In this document: one piece after another, positions 1 to 6,501 of the stretch
Layout of the letters: each line of letters opens with the position of its first letter
Numbering within the stretch: the first letter of the stretch is position 1
From: JBBDIO01 sp040880365
GTDB lineage: Bacteria; Chloroflexota; Anaerolineae; Caldilineales; Caldilineaceae
Assembly: GCA_040880365.1 (NCBI GenBank)
Contig: JBBDIO010000065.1
Span: 1-7,153 of the forward strand
Reading direction: 5' to 3'
DNA length: 7,153 nt
The notes under the pieces: model-generated
Told to the model about the DNA's origin: nothing
The model's input: the letters and a program-made list of their open reading frames with translations, nothing else
Databases searched by the model: none
Position numbers and translations under genes: made by a program

Positions 1-162
1 ACCGCCCGCAACAGCCACGGAGATTTGACGTTGACCGCCTGGGTATCGGATCAGATCCAGAAGGGCACCATCTGGATCCCCGAAAGCCTGCCCGGCGCGC
101 CGGTCGGCACATTGCTCAACGGCGGCGACGTGGAAACAGTGGAAATCACATCACAAGGATGA
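1..162 (+). CDS. nuoG: NADH-quinone oxidoreductase subunit G, C-terminal end (partial)
   Basis: Frame 1 is open from the window edge to a TGA at 160-162, giving 53 residues of a C-terminus; the start lies outside the window. The visible piece reads as a small beta-rich segment with VSDQIQKGTIWIPE followed by LPGAPVGTLLNGG. This resembles the end of the molybdopterin-dinucleotide-binding-like domain in NuoG and related molybdopterin oxidoreductases, where a V..D.I..G.V..P pattern is typical. NuoG is the large iron-sulfur subunit of the peripheral arm of complex I and carries electrons from the NADH-oxidising module towards NuoI. The call rests mainly on position, directly upstream of nuoH in the canonical G-H-I-J-K-L-M-N order; the short fragment alone would not separate NuoG from another molybdopterin-family protein. 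No cluster-binding residues fall in this part. Confidence 0.75.
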   Translation, partial: TARNSHGDLTLTAWVSDQIQKGTIWIPESLPGAPVGTLLNGGDVETVEITSQG

Positions 163-175
163 GCGTTGCCCAGGC

Positions 176-205
176 CGGCGCGGGCGTGTTTGCCATGCCC
201 CGCCG
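176..205 (+). other. GC-rich stem-loop in the nuoG-nuoH spacer
   Basis: CGGCG at 176-180 pairs with CGCCG at 201-205. After one bulged C (181), GGGC at 182-185 pairs with GCCC at 197-200, giving nine base pairs around an 11-base loop. No run of T follows, so it is not a classical intrinsic terminator. It could be an RNA-processing or stability element or a weak pause site between nuoG and nuoH. Function is inference; only the complementarity is seen. Confidence 0.4.
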
Positions 206-245
206 ACCGTAGCGCGCACATCCCACAGCTTTGGGGTAATACAGC

Positions 246-1232
246 ATGGATTGGCTCAACACGCTGGTTTTTCCGGTCATACGCTCGGTCGTACTGATTG
301 TCATTCTGCTCACTTGCTTCGCCTATCTCACCTGGGTCGAACGCAAGCTATTGGCGCGCTTCCAGGTGCGTATCGGTCCCAACCGCGCCGGGCCATATGG
401 CCTGTTGCAGCCGGCGGCCGACGCCGTGAAAGCCGTCTTCAAAGAAGAAATTATCCCCAAACATGTGGATAAATGGATCTACCTGCTGGGGCCGGCGCTG
501 GCGTTGATCCCCGCGCTGGTGATCTGGGCCGTCATTCCGGTCACCAATAATGTGCCCGCAATTGCCGATGTCAATATCGGATTTTTGTGGATTCTGGCGG
601 TGGCAGGGGTCGAAAGCTATGGCATCATCCTGGCGGGCTGGGGCAGCAACAACAACTATTCGCTGTTGGGCGCGCTGCGCTCTTCGGCCCAGATGATCTC
701 CTACGAGCTGCCGCTGGGCATTTTCCTGGTCAGCATCCTGTTGCTGGCGGGCAGTTTCAGTCTGGTCGAGCTGGTGAGCGCACAGCGTCTCTGGTGGGAA
801 TGGCTGTGGCTGTGGCTCATGTTCCCGCTGTTCTTCATCTGTATTCTGGCCGAAACCAACCGCAGCCCCTTCGACCTGCCCGAAACCGAAAACGAGTTGA
901 TCGCCGGTTTCCAGACCGAATATGGCGGCATCAAATTTTCGCTGTTCATGATGGCCGAATACATCAACATGATCACCACCAGCACCATCATGGCGACGCT
1001 CTTCTTTGGCGGGTGGCGTTTGCCCTTCGGCATTCTCGAAGATGTTGCCATCCTGGGGCCGTTTGTGCTGGCCGCCAAAGTGCTGGTGTTGCTCTTTGTC
1101 TTCATCTGGGTACGCGCCAGCATCGGGCGACCCCGCTATGATCAGTTGATGGGCTTCGCGTGGAAATTCCTGCTGCCGGTCTCGCTGGGCTATATGATCA
1201 TCACCGCCCTGTTGGTGCTGTTTTTCAAATAG
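246..1232 (+). CDS. nuoH: NADH-quinone oxidoreductase subunit H
   Basis: NuoH (mitochondrial ND1) is the membrane subunit of complex I that, with NuoB and NuoD, forms the quinone-binding chamber and connects it to the proton channels. The 328-residue product has the usual family length and about eight hydrophobic membrane segments. The hallmark cytoplasmic loop after the first helix is present at residues 31-63 (VERKLLARFQVRIGPNR, then GPYGLLQPAADAVK). The central segment around 125-157 has GWGSNNNYSLLGALRSSAQM and ISYELPLG. The acidic quinone-side loop at 202-239 has ETNRSPFDLPETENELIAGF followed by TEYGG and the AEY motif. A C-terminal RASIGRPRYDQLM motif lies at 290-302. The ATG at 246 is preceded by GGGG at 233-236, nine bases upstream, and gives the expected short N-terminus before helix 1. 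It follows nuoG by 83 bases and precedes nuoI by 121 bases. Nothing is truncated or unusual. Confidence 0.98.
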   Translation: MDWLNTLVFPVIRSVVLIVILLTCFAYLTWVERKLLARFQVRIGPNRAGPYGLLQPAADAVKAVFKEEIIPKHVDKWIYLLGPALALIPALVIWAVIPVTNNVPAIADVNIGFLWILAVAGVESYGIILAGWGSNNNYSLLGALRSSAQMISYELPLGIFLVSILLLAGSFSLVELVSAQRLWWEWLWLWLMFPLFFICILAETNRSPFDLPETENELIAGFQTEYGGIKFSLFMMAEYINMITTSTIMATLFFGGWRLPFGILEDVAILGPFVLAAKVLVLLFVFIWVRASIGRPRYDQLMGFAWKFLLPVSLGYMIITALLVLFFK

Positions 1233-1285
1233 CACAGCAGCTATCATCCAGCAGCAAATACAGATATCGCAATCACTAATACGGT

Positions 1286-1328
1286 GGCACTTACCAACCC
1301 GAATGAACAAAGACCCGCATTCAGTGCC
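1286..1328 (+). other. Possible composite stem-loop in the nuoH-nuoI spacer
   Basis: GGCACT at 1286-1291 is complementary to AGTGCC at 1323-1328, and GAATG at 1301-1305 is complementary to the immediately adjacent CATTC at 1318-1322. Together they could form an 11-bp stem interrupted by a 9-base one-sided bulge, ending nine bases before the nuoI ribosome-binding site. The bulge makes it weak, and no T-run follows. The rest of the 121-base spacer is relatively AT-rich and shows no recognisable promoter. Confidence 0.25.
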
Positions 1329-1353
1329 GAATAGCTAAAAGGATTGAGTAACA

Positions 1354-1824
1354 ATGGCCTTCAACAATTTTTTGAAAGGCGCAGTCGAAATCGGCAAGGC
1401 GATGGGTGTCACACTCAAGCACCTGCGCCAACCCCCGGTCACCCTGGAATATCCCAACGAACCGGTGCCGGTTTATCCGCGCTTTCGCGGCAAGCACGAA
1501 CTGCGCCGCTATGAAAACGGCATGGAACGCTGCATCGGTTGCATGTTGTGCGAAGCCGCCTGTCCCACCGAAGCGATTCATGTGGAAGCCGAGGAAAATA
1601 ACCCCGACAATCCCACATCGCCCGGCGAACGCTTTGCCAGCGTCTATGAAATCAACCTGTTGCGCTGTGTCTTCTGTGGCGATTGCGAAGAAGCCTGCCC
1701 CACCGAAGCCATCGTGCTGGGGCATGAATTCGCCATGGCGAACTACAATCGGCGTGATTTCATCCTCGACAAACAACAGTTGCTCAACCCCGGCGAACCC
1801 AACGTCGTCATCCGACCGGAGTAG
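1354..1824 (+). CDS. nuoI: NADH-quinone oxidoreductase subunit I (2x[4Fe-4S] ferredoxin-type)
   Basis: NuoI is the 8-iron ferredoxin-like subunit of complex I. It holds clusters N6a and N6b, which hand electrons to cluster N2 in NuoB beside the quinone site. The 156-residue product has two complete CxxCxxCxxxCP motifs: C60, C63, C66 and C70 (CIGCMLCEAACP) and C105, C108, C111 and C115 (CVFCGDCEEACP). The N-terminal 25 residues (LKGAVEIGKAMGVTLKHL region) match the amphipathic segment that lies on the membrane, and the YPRFRGKHELRRYENG stretch ahead of the first motif is typical of NuoI rather than of free ferredoxins. The product is somewhat shorter than the roughly 180-residue E. coli protein, mainly at the C-terminus. 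The ATG at 1354 follows an AAAAGGA at 1337-1343, ten bases upstream. The gene ends 7 bases before the preferred nuoJ start. Confidence 0.98.
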   Translation: MAFNNFLKGAVEIGKAMGVTLKHLRQPPVTLEYPNEPVPVYPRFRGKHELRRYENGMERCIGCMLCEAACPTEAIHVEAEENNPDNPTSPGERFASVYEINLLRCVFCGDCEEACPTEAIVLGHEFAMANYNRRDFILDKQQLLNPGEPNVVIRPE

Positions 1825-1825
1825 G
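1818..1825 (+). promoter_or_regulatory. Ribosome-binding site that decides the nuoJ start
   Basis: GGAGTAGG spans the end of nuoI. Its GGAG lies 10 bases, and its AGG 6 bases, ahead of the ATG at 1832. The in-frame ATG at 1826 would sit only 4 bases from GGAG and directly after AGG, and the ATG at 1844 is too far downstream. This favours 1832 as the main start. Because the site overlaps the nuoI stop codon, translation of nuoI and nuoJ is probably coupled. Confidence 0.6.
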
Positions 1826-1831
1826 ATGCTA

Positions 1832-2347
1832 ATGTCACCGACCATGATTTTCTTTATTTTGATCGGGGCCGTGAGTCTCGCGGGTGCGGTGGGCGTGGTA
1901 GCGAGTCGCCAGCCGGTGCACAGTGCGCTCTTTCTGCTCACCAACTTTGTCACGCTGGCCGTCATGTATATCATGCTCGACGCCCAGTTTCTGGCCGCAG
2001 CCCAGGTAATTATCTATGCCGGCGGCATCGTCATTCTGATTTTGTTTGTCATCATGCTCATCGGCGGCGACCGCATCGGCGGCGGCAGCGCGCGCATCTG
2101 GTTTCCCTATGCGGGCATCCTGCTGGGCGTCCTGCTGATTTCGCTCATGGTCTATAGCTATGCCACCGCCGCCTTTGGCGCACCGCCCACCGGCGCGATT
2201 GTGCAGGGCGGCGTGCCCGAAGTGCTGGGCATCACCCTGTTCACCCGCTATATACTGCCTTTCGAAATGGTCGCCATTCTGTTGCTGGTGGCGCTGATCG
2301 GCGCGCTCTTGCTGGCGCGTCGCCCAAAAATCGAGGACAAAGCCTAA
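1832..2347 (+). CDS. nuoJ: NADH-quinone oxidoreductase subunit J
   Basis: NuoJ (mitochondrial ND6) is a small membrane subunit joining the quinone module (NuoH) to NuoK and the proton channels. From the ATG at 1832 the product is 171 residues with about five hydrophobic helices. The diagnostic third helix is at residues 51-77: AQFLAAAQVIIYAGGIVILI then LFVIMLI. In this helix the conserved tyrosine (Y62) and YAGG mark the flexible, pi-bulge-bearing segment described in complex I structures. The last helix has the family pattern LFTRYILPFEMVAILLLVAL at 136-155. Three in-frame ATGs (1826, 1832, 1844) compete as starts; 1832 is chosen on ribosome-binding-site spacing, and 1826 would add two residues. 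The same frame stays open well upstream through nuoI, but that translation is not NuoJ-like and is an overlap artefact. A 173-base spacer follows before nuoK. Confidence 0.96.
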   Translation: MSPTMIFFILIGAVSLAGAVGVVASRQPVHSALFLLTNFVTLAVMYIMLDAQFLAAAQVIIYAGGIVILILFVIMLIGGDRIGGGSARIWFPYAGILLGVLLISLMVYSYATAAFGAPPTGAIVQGGVPEVLGITLFTRYILPFEMVAILLLVALIGALLLARRPKIEDKA

Positions 2348-2365
2348 GGCAACTTTCTGCGGAAA

Positions 2366-2442
2366 TGTCCGGGGGAGTGTCCGGCGCGAGCATTCGGGCG
2401 GACACTGCCAGGCTGAACGGGCAGAGGTAAACTGGCAGAGGT
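2366..2442 (+). repeat. Cluster of short inverted and direct repeats in the nuoJ-nuoK spacer
   Basis: AGTGTCCG at 2376-2383 and CGGACACT at 2399-2406 form a perfect 8-bp inverted repeat. Inner pairing of CGA (2387-2389) with TCG (2394-2396) is also possible, capping a strong hairpin with a GCAT loop. TGTCCGG occurs at 2366-2372 and again at 2378-2384. GGCAGAGGT occurs as an exact 9-base direct repeat at 2420-2428 and 2434-2442. CTGCCAG (2405-2411) is complementary to CTGGCAG (2432-2438), an alternative pairing that would compete with the first hairpin by sharing bases 2405-2406. No T-run follows. Role unknown; RNA processing, pausing or degenerated repeat DNA are all possible. Confidence 0.45.
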
Positions 2443-2506
2443 GATTTTGCCGGTCTTGTTTTCAAACCAATAGAACGCGATCTGCCACTGGCACATCGCA
2501 CGCAAC

Positions 2507-2512
2507 AAAGGA
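2507..2512 (+). promoter_or_regulatory. Ribosome-binding site supporting the GTG start of nuoK
   Basis: AAAGGA lies eight bases ahead of the GTG at 2521, an ideal distance. No in-frame ATG lies just upstream, and the first downstream methionine falls inside the second helix. The GTG is therefore the credible initiation codon. Confidence 0.75.
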
Positions 2513-2520
2513 ACAAAAAC

Positions 2521-2823
2521 GTGGTTCCTACCAGCTATTTTCTCATCCTAAGCGGACTCATATTTACCATCGGCGCCGTCGGCGTTCTCACCCGTCGCAG
2601 CGCGCTGATCATTTTCATGTGTGTCGAGCTAATGCTCAACAGTGTCAATCTGACCCTGATTGCGCTCAGTCGTCAATGGGACAATCTCAACGGCCAGGTC
2701 TTTGTCTTTATGATTATGGCCGTGGCGGCTGCCGAAGTTGCCGTAGGGTTGGCGATTCTCATCAACCACACGCGCCACAGCGACACGACCAATATCGACG
2801 AAATGACTCTGTTGAAGTGGTAA
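2521..2823 (+). CDS. nuoK: NADH-quinone oxidoreductase subunit K
   Basis: NuoK (mitochondrial ND4L) is a three-helix membrane subunit that carries part of the charged axis linking the quinone site to the proton channels. The product has exactly 100 residues, the usual family length. Two buried glutamates are visible: E36 in MCVELMLNSVNL (second helix) and E72 in AVAAAEVAVGLAIL (third helix). They fall at the same positions as the functionally important E36 and E72 of the E. coli protein. The N-terminus VPTSYFLILSGLIFTIGAVG is typical of the family. The start is GTG, supported by AAAGGA eight bases upstream. The gene sits between a 173-base spacer after nuoJ and a 70-base spacer before nuoL. 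It looks complete and ordinary. Confidence 0.98.
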   Translation: MVPTSYFLILSGLIFTIGAVGVLTRRSALIIFMCVELMLNSVNLTLIALSRQWDNLNGQVFVFMIMAVAAAEVAVGLAILINHTRHSDTTNIDEMTLLKW

Positions 2824-2864
2824 TTCGGCTGCGGGAGCAACAGCGCATTCCCCACCGGCTCATC

Positions 2865-2878
2865 ACGCAATACGCAAT
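2865..2878 (+). repeat. Tandem ACGCAAT x2 just upstream of the nuoL ribosome-binding site
   Basis: Two head-to-tail exact copies of the 7-base unit ACGCAAT occupy 2865-2871 and 2872-2878, ending three bases before the nuoL ribosome-binding region (AAGGA at 2882-2886). This may be chance. Nothing else stands out in the 70-base nuoK-nuoL spacer. Confidence 0.3.
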
Positions 2879-2893
2879 CATAAGGAAGCCTGT

Positions 2894-4789
2894 ATGTTCG
2901 ATTTAGCGTGGTTACTTTTGGCCCTGCCTGCGGCAGGCGTCCTCATCAACCTGCTGGTAGGCAGCCGACTCAACAATCAGGCCATCGGCTATCTGGCCGC
3001 GGGCGTGGTCGCGGCGGCTTTTCTGGTAGCAGTGGGTTTGCTTGCCATGCTCATGGGCTTGCCCGCCGAAGAACGTGTGATCACATCGCACCTGTGGGAT
3101 TGGATCACCATCGGCGATTTCAACGTCCCTGCTGCCCTGCTCATCGACCCGCTGAGCATCACCATGACCCTGGTAGTCACCGGCGTGGGCGCGCTCATCC
3201 ACATCTACTCCATCGAATACATGGCCCACGATGAACGGTTCAAACGCTTCTTTCTCTATCTGAACTTCTTCATCTTCGCCATGTTGCTCCTGGTGCTCAG
3301 CAACAACTTTCTGGGCATGTTTGTGGGCTGGGAAGGTGTGGGGTTGGCCTCGTTCCTGCTCATCGGCTTCTGGTTCGATCAGCGCGACGATTCCTATGGC
3401 TGGTTTGCCGATGCGGGCAAGAAAGCGTTTCTGGTCAACCGGGTGGGCGACTTTGGCATGATCGTAGCCATGCTCGCCATCTGGACCACGGTCGGTTCGC
3501 TCACCTTCCTCGATGTCTTTGCCGCTGCCGACAACCACGCATTGACCGTGGGCCTGGCAAATTTCATCTGCATCATGCTCCTGCTGGCTGCTTCGGGCAA
3601 GAGCGCACAACTGCCGCTCTTCGTGTGGCTGCCCGATGCTATGGCAGGCCCCACCCCGGTTTCGGCCCTGATTCACGCGGCGACCATGGTCACCGCGGGC
3701 ATCTACATGATCGCCCGCACCCACAGCCTGTGGCACATCGCCATCGACGCGTCGATGCTGGCCGCCTGGATCGGTGCCATCACCGCCCTGTTCGCCGCCA
3801 CCATTGCCCTGGTCCAGACCGACCTCAAGAAGATTCTGGCCTATTCCACCATCTCCCAGCTGGGCTATATGATGCTGGCCGTGGGGGTGGGGGCCTATAG
3901 TGGGGCCATTTTCCATCTGGTCACCCACGCCTTCTTCAAGGCCCTGCTCTTTCTGGCCGCGGGCAGCGTGATGCACGGGCTACAGGGCGAGTTGGACATC
4001 CGCAAGATGGGCGGTCTGCGCCACAAGATGCCGCAAACCTTCCGCACGTTCCTCATCGGCGCGGCGGCCTTGGCGGGCATTGCGCCGCTTTCGGGCTTCT
4101 TCTCCAAAGATGCCATTCTGCTGGGCGCGCTGGACTATAACCTGGGCCTCTATGTAGTCGGTATCGTCACCGCCCTGCTCACCGCCTTCTACAGCTTCCG
4201 GGCCGTCTTTGTCGCTTTCCTGGGCACCCCGCGCGATCAGCATCTCTATGATCACGCACACGAAAGCCCGCCCAGCATGACCGTGCCGCTATGGATTCTG
4301 GCGGGCCTTTCCATCGTCGCCGGGCTGCTCAATCTGCCCTTCATTCTCACGCTGGAGAAATGGTTGATTCCGGCCCTGGGTTCCCATGCCCATCCGTCGC
4401 TGACGCTGGAACTCACCGCGATTACGCTGAGCATCATCATCGGCGTCTTTGGCCTGGTCATGGCCTATGCCCGCTATCAGACCGAAGAACCCTGGGCGCG
4501 GCGCATTGCCAATGGGTTTACCGGGCTGAAACCAGCCCTGGATCGCAAATGGTATGTAGACGATTTCTACAACAAATACATTGTGGGCGCGCTGCGCTGG
4601 TCGGCAGACTGGTTTGCGACCCGCGTCGACAAAGCCGCCATCGACGGGCTGGTCAATGTTGTGGGGACGCTCAATCTCGCTTGGGGCGAACGGCTGCGCT
4701 ATATTCAGACCGGCGCCACCGCCGTCTATGCCTTCAGCATTCTGGCGGGCGCAGTGGCTCTGGTGGCCTATTTCGTCTATGCCATCTAG
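2894..4789 (+). CDS. nuoL: NADH-quinone oxidoreductase subunit L (distal antiporter-like proton channel)
   Basis: NuoL (mitochondrial ND5) is the most distal of the three Mrp-antiporter-like proton-pumping subunits and bears the long lateral helix that runs along the membrane arm. The 631-residue product matches the family length. Recognisable elements in order: DPLSITMTLVVTGVGALIHI at 85-104; IEYMAHDERFKRFFLYLNFF at 107-126; GWEGVGLASFLLIGFWF with the channel glutamate E147; NRVGDFG at 182-188; SGKSAQLPLFVWLPDAMAGP with K236; SALIHAATMVTAGIYM with H261; AYSTISQLGYMMLA at 316-329; HAFFKALLFL with K349; SGFFSKD with K405. E147, K236, K349 and K405 correspond to E144, K229, K342 and K399 of the E. 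coli protein. From about residue 548 the DRKWYVDDFYNKYIV stretch, with a final hydrophobic helix, matches the end of the lateral helix. AAGGA at 2882-2886 lies seven bases before the ATG. A 209-base spacer follows. Confidence 0.98.
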   Translation: MFDLAWLLLALPAAGVLINLLVGSRLNNQAIGYLAAGVVAAAFLVAVGLLAMLMGLPAEERVITSHLWDWITIGDFNVPAALLIDPLSITMTLVVTGVGALIHIYSIEYMAHDERFKRFFLYLNFFIFAMLLLVLSNNFLGMFVGWEGVGLASFLLIGFWFDQRDDSYGWFADAGKKAFLVNRVGDFGMIVAMLAIWTTVGSLTFLDVFAAADNHALTVGLANFICIMLLLAASGKSAQLPLFVWLPDAMAGPTPVSALIHAATMVTAGIYMIARTHSLWHIAIDASMLAAWIGAITALFAATIALVQTDLKKILAYSTISQLGYMMLAVGVGAYSGAIFHLVTHAFFKALLFLAAGSVMHGLQGELDIRKMGGLRHKMPQTFRTFLIGAAALAGIAPLSGFFSKDAILLGALDYNLGLYVVGIVTALLTAFYSFRAVFVAFLGTPRDQHLYDHAHESPPSMTVPLWILAGLSIVAGLLNLPFILTLEKWLIPALGSHAHPSLTLELTAITLSIIIGVFGLVMAYARYQTEEPWARRIANGFTGLKPALDRKWYVDDFYNKYIVGALRWSADWFATRVDKAAIDGLVNVVGTLNLAWGERLRYIQTGATAVYAFSILAGAVALVAYFVYAI

Positions 4790-4811
4790 CCGGTTCAAAC
4801 AGTAGTCAACG

Positions 4812-4972
4812 CGTGTGCAGACACGGCGCTGCCGTTCTCGCATACGCCAATTCCGCCTTGCAGGGTTGTGTGCACTTTTGCGCCACTTGCGTCAGGGCGT
4901 GTCATAGCTAACCTTGTGCGGCAATCGGTCGCACCGGCCATAAACAAGTGCGTATTGCAATGCCGGATACGC
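4812..4972 (+). other. nuoL-nuoM spacer with several short inverted repeats
   Basis: The 209-base spacer (4790-4998) is the longest in the window and holds no convincing gene. Three short complementary pairs are visible: CGTGT (4812-4816) with ACACG (4821-4825) around a GCAG tetraloop; GTGCG (4916-4920) with CGCAC (4930-4934) around nine bases; and GCGTAT (4950-4955) with ATACGC (4967-4972) around eleven bases, ending 12 bases before the nuoM ribosome-binding site. CGGT/ACCG at 4926-4936 offers a competing structure for the second. None is followed by a T-run, so no intrinsic terminator is called. A processing or differential-expression role is speculation. Confidence 0.3.
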
Positions 4973-4984
4973 TCAGAAATATTC

Positions 4985-4989
4985 TAGGA
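4985..4989 (+). promoter_or_regulatory. Ribosome-binding site that decides the nuoM start
   Basis: TAGGA lies nine bases ahead of the ATG at 4999. A second in-frame ATG at 5005 would be 15 bases away, so 4999 is preferred. The difference is only two residues. Confidence 0.6.
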
Positions 4990-4998
4990 TAGACGCCC

Positions 4999-6501
4999 AT
5001 GCCTATGGCTATCCCGTTTTTACTCTCCATCATTACTTTTTTGCCGTTGGTCGGCGTAATCGCCATTGCGGTTGTCCGCGATGACGACAGCAAAAAACAA
5101 ATTGCCCTGATCACCACCGTCGTCACCTTCCTGGTCAGCCTGCTGCTCTGGGTAGGCTGGCAAGACGGTGTCGCCGAGATGCAGTTTGTCGAAGATTATG
5201 CCTGGTTCCCCGAATTTGGTATGCGCTATCACATGGGGGTGGATGGCATCAGCCTCTTCCTGGTCTTGCTCACCACCCTGATCATGCCGATTGCCGTCCA
5301 TTTCAGCAATGTCTATGTAGAAAAAGAAGTGGGCACCTATCTTGTGCTCATGCTGATTCTGGAAACCGCGATGATCGGCGTCTTTCTGGCGCTGGACCTG
5401 GTGCTGTTCTTCGTCTTCTTCGAATTCAGCCTCATCCCCATGTATCTGCTCATCGGACGGTGGGGCGGCGCCAACCGGATCTATGCTGCGCTCAAGTTCT
5501 TTATCTATACCTTTGCCGGTTCCGCGCTCATGCTGGTCGCCATTCTGGGGCTATACTTTGCCACGGGCAGCCTCAACGTGCTGGAATTGCAGGGCGCGCA
5601 GCTCAGCCCCACGCTCCAGACCTGGGGCTTCATCGCCTTTGCCCTGGCATTTGCGGTCAAGATTCCTCTCTTTCCCTTCCACACCTGGCTGCCCGATGCT
5701 CACGTCCAGGCGCCCACCGCCGGTTCCATCATTCTGGCGGGTATCCTGCTAAAAATGGGCACCTATGGCTATGTGCGCTTTATCCTGCCCATCTTTCCCG
5801 AAGCCGCGGCCCAGTTTGGCCCGATTATTGCCACCCTGGCGGTCATCGGCATTCTCTATGGTGCGCTGGTGGCGTTGGTGCAAAAGGATGTCAAATCGCT
5901 GGTCGCCTATAGCTCGGTGGCCCATCTGGGCTATGTCATGCTGGGCATCACCGCCCTCAACGAACAGGGCATCAGCGGCGCCGTGTTGCAGATGGTCAAC
6001 CACGGTCTTAGCACCGGCGCCCTGTTCCTGATCGTGGGCTTGCTCTACGAACGCCGTCACACGCGTATGCTCGAAGATTTTGGCGGGCTGTGGAAAAGTG
6101 TGCCCGTCTTCTGTGGTTTCTTTCTGGTGATAGCCATGAGCAGCGCCGGGTTGCCGGGGCTAAACGGTTTCGTGGGCGAATTCGCGATTCTGGTGGGCAT
6201 GTATGATGCGACCCTCCCCGGTGCGCAAATCTTCGCCATTCTGGGGGCGCTGGGCGTCATCCTGGCGGCGTGGTATCTGCTCACGGCCTTTCGCAAAATT
6301 GCCCAGGGGCCGTTGACCAATCCCGAAAACGAAGCCAGCAAGCTGCCCGATCTGCGCCGGGGTGAAATCGCCATGTTGCTGCCCCTGGTGCTGCTCTTCT
6401 TCGTGATTGGACTTTTCCCCAATCTGTTTTTGAATAAAATCAATCCATCGGTGGCGGCGCTGATGGAACGCCCGGCCATCGTCATGAAAGTTGAGCGGTA
6501 A
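4999..6501 (+). CDS. nuoM: NADH-quinone oxidoreductase subunit M (antiporter-like proton channel)
   Basis: NuoM (mitochondrial ND4) is the middle antiporter-like proton-pumping subunit of complex I. The 500-residue product is close to the 509 residues of E. coli NuoM and has about fourteen hydrophobic segments. Landmarks in order: MGVDGISLFLVLLTTLIMP at 79-97; FFEFSLIPMYLLIGRWGG with the channel glutamate E142; VKIPLFPFHTWLPDAHVQAP at 220-239 with K221; AGILLKMGTYGYVR with K252; QKDVKSLVAYSSVAHLGYVM at 295-314; VNHGLSTGALFLIVG with H335; LYERRHTRMLEDFGGL; and GLPGLNGFVGEFAILVGMY with E394. These correspond to E144, K234, K265, H348 and E407 of the E. coli protein. The HTWLPDAHVQAPTAGS wording and ERRHTR motif separate it from NuoL and NuoN. 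The ATG at 4999 follows TAGGA by nine bases. Its stop is only 5 bases from the nuoN start. Confidence 0.98.
   Translation: MPMAIPFLLSIITFLPLVGVIAIAVVRDDDSKKQIALITTVVTFLVSLLLWVGWQDGVAEMQFVEDYAWFPEFGMRYHMGVDGISLFLVLLTTLIMPIAVHFSNVYVEKEVGTYLVLMLILETAMIGVFLALDLVLFFVFFEFSLIPMYLLIGRWGGANRIYAALKFFIYTFAGSALMLVAILGLYFATGSLNVLELQGAQLSPTLQTWGFIAFALAFAVKIPLFPFHTWLPDAHVQAPTAGSIILAGILLKMGTYGYVRFILPIFPEAAAQFGPIIATLAVIGILYGALVALVQKDVKSLVAYSSVAHLGYVMLGITALNEQGISGAVLQMVNHGLSTGALFLIVGLLYERRHTRMLEDFGGLWKSVPVFCGFFLVIAMSSAGLPGLNGFVGEFAILVGMYDATLPGAQIFAILGALGVILAAWYLLTAFRKIAQGPLTNPENEASKLPDLRRGEIAMLLPLVLLFFVIGLFPNLFLNKINPSVAALMERPAIVMKVER

Noticed and set aside
348..1310. A 320-residue open frame on the minus strand across nuoH
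   Set aside because: It is exactly antisense to a highly conserved gene, is very rich in His, Gln, Gly and Asp as expected from the reverse of hydrophobic codons, and has no domain-like pattern.
1406..1831. Upstream extension of the nuoJ frame through nuoI, which would make a 313-residue protein
   Set aside because: The extension overlaps nuoI in another frame, is rich in Pro, Ser, Arg and Lys with no NuoJ similarity, and a good ribosome-binding site and ATG exist at the real nuoJ start.
2483..2493. TGCCA-C-TGGCA palindrome ahead of nuoK
   Set aside because: A one-base loop cannot form a normal hairpin, and a single 5-bp palindrome is not evidence of an operator.
2241..2516. A 91-residue minus-strand frame covering the nuoJ-nuoK spacer
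   Set aside because: It runs antisense into nuoJ, has no recognisable motif, and the translation looks compositionally random; the spacer is better described by its repeats.
2912..3976. A 354-residue open frame on the minus strand across nuoL
   Set aside because: Same antisense-shadow composition as the nuoH case; GC-rich codon bias keeps the reverse frame free of stops.
4887..4914. Promoter-like TTGCGT and TAACCT with a 16-base gap in the nuoL-nuoM spacer
   Set aside because: The second hexamer is a poor match to TATAAT, and such pairs are common by chance.
4955..4983. Promoter-like TTGCAA with AATATT 17 bases downstream, before nuoM
   Set aside because: Each hexamer matches the sigma-70 consensus at only four of six positions, and a start from it would fall after the nuoM ribosome-binding site at 4985-4989.
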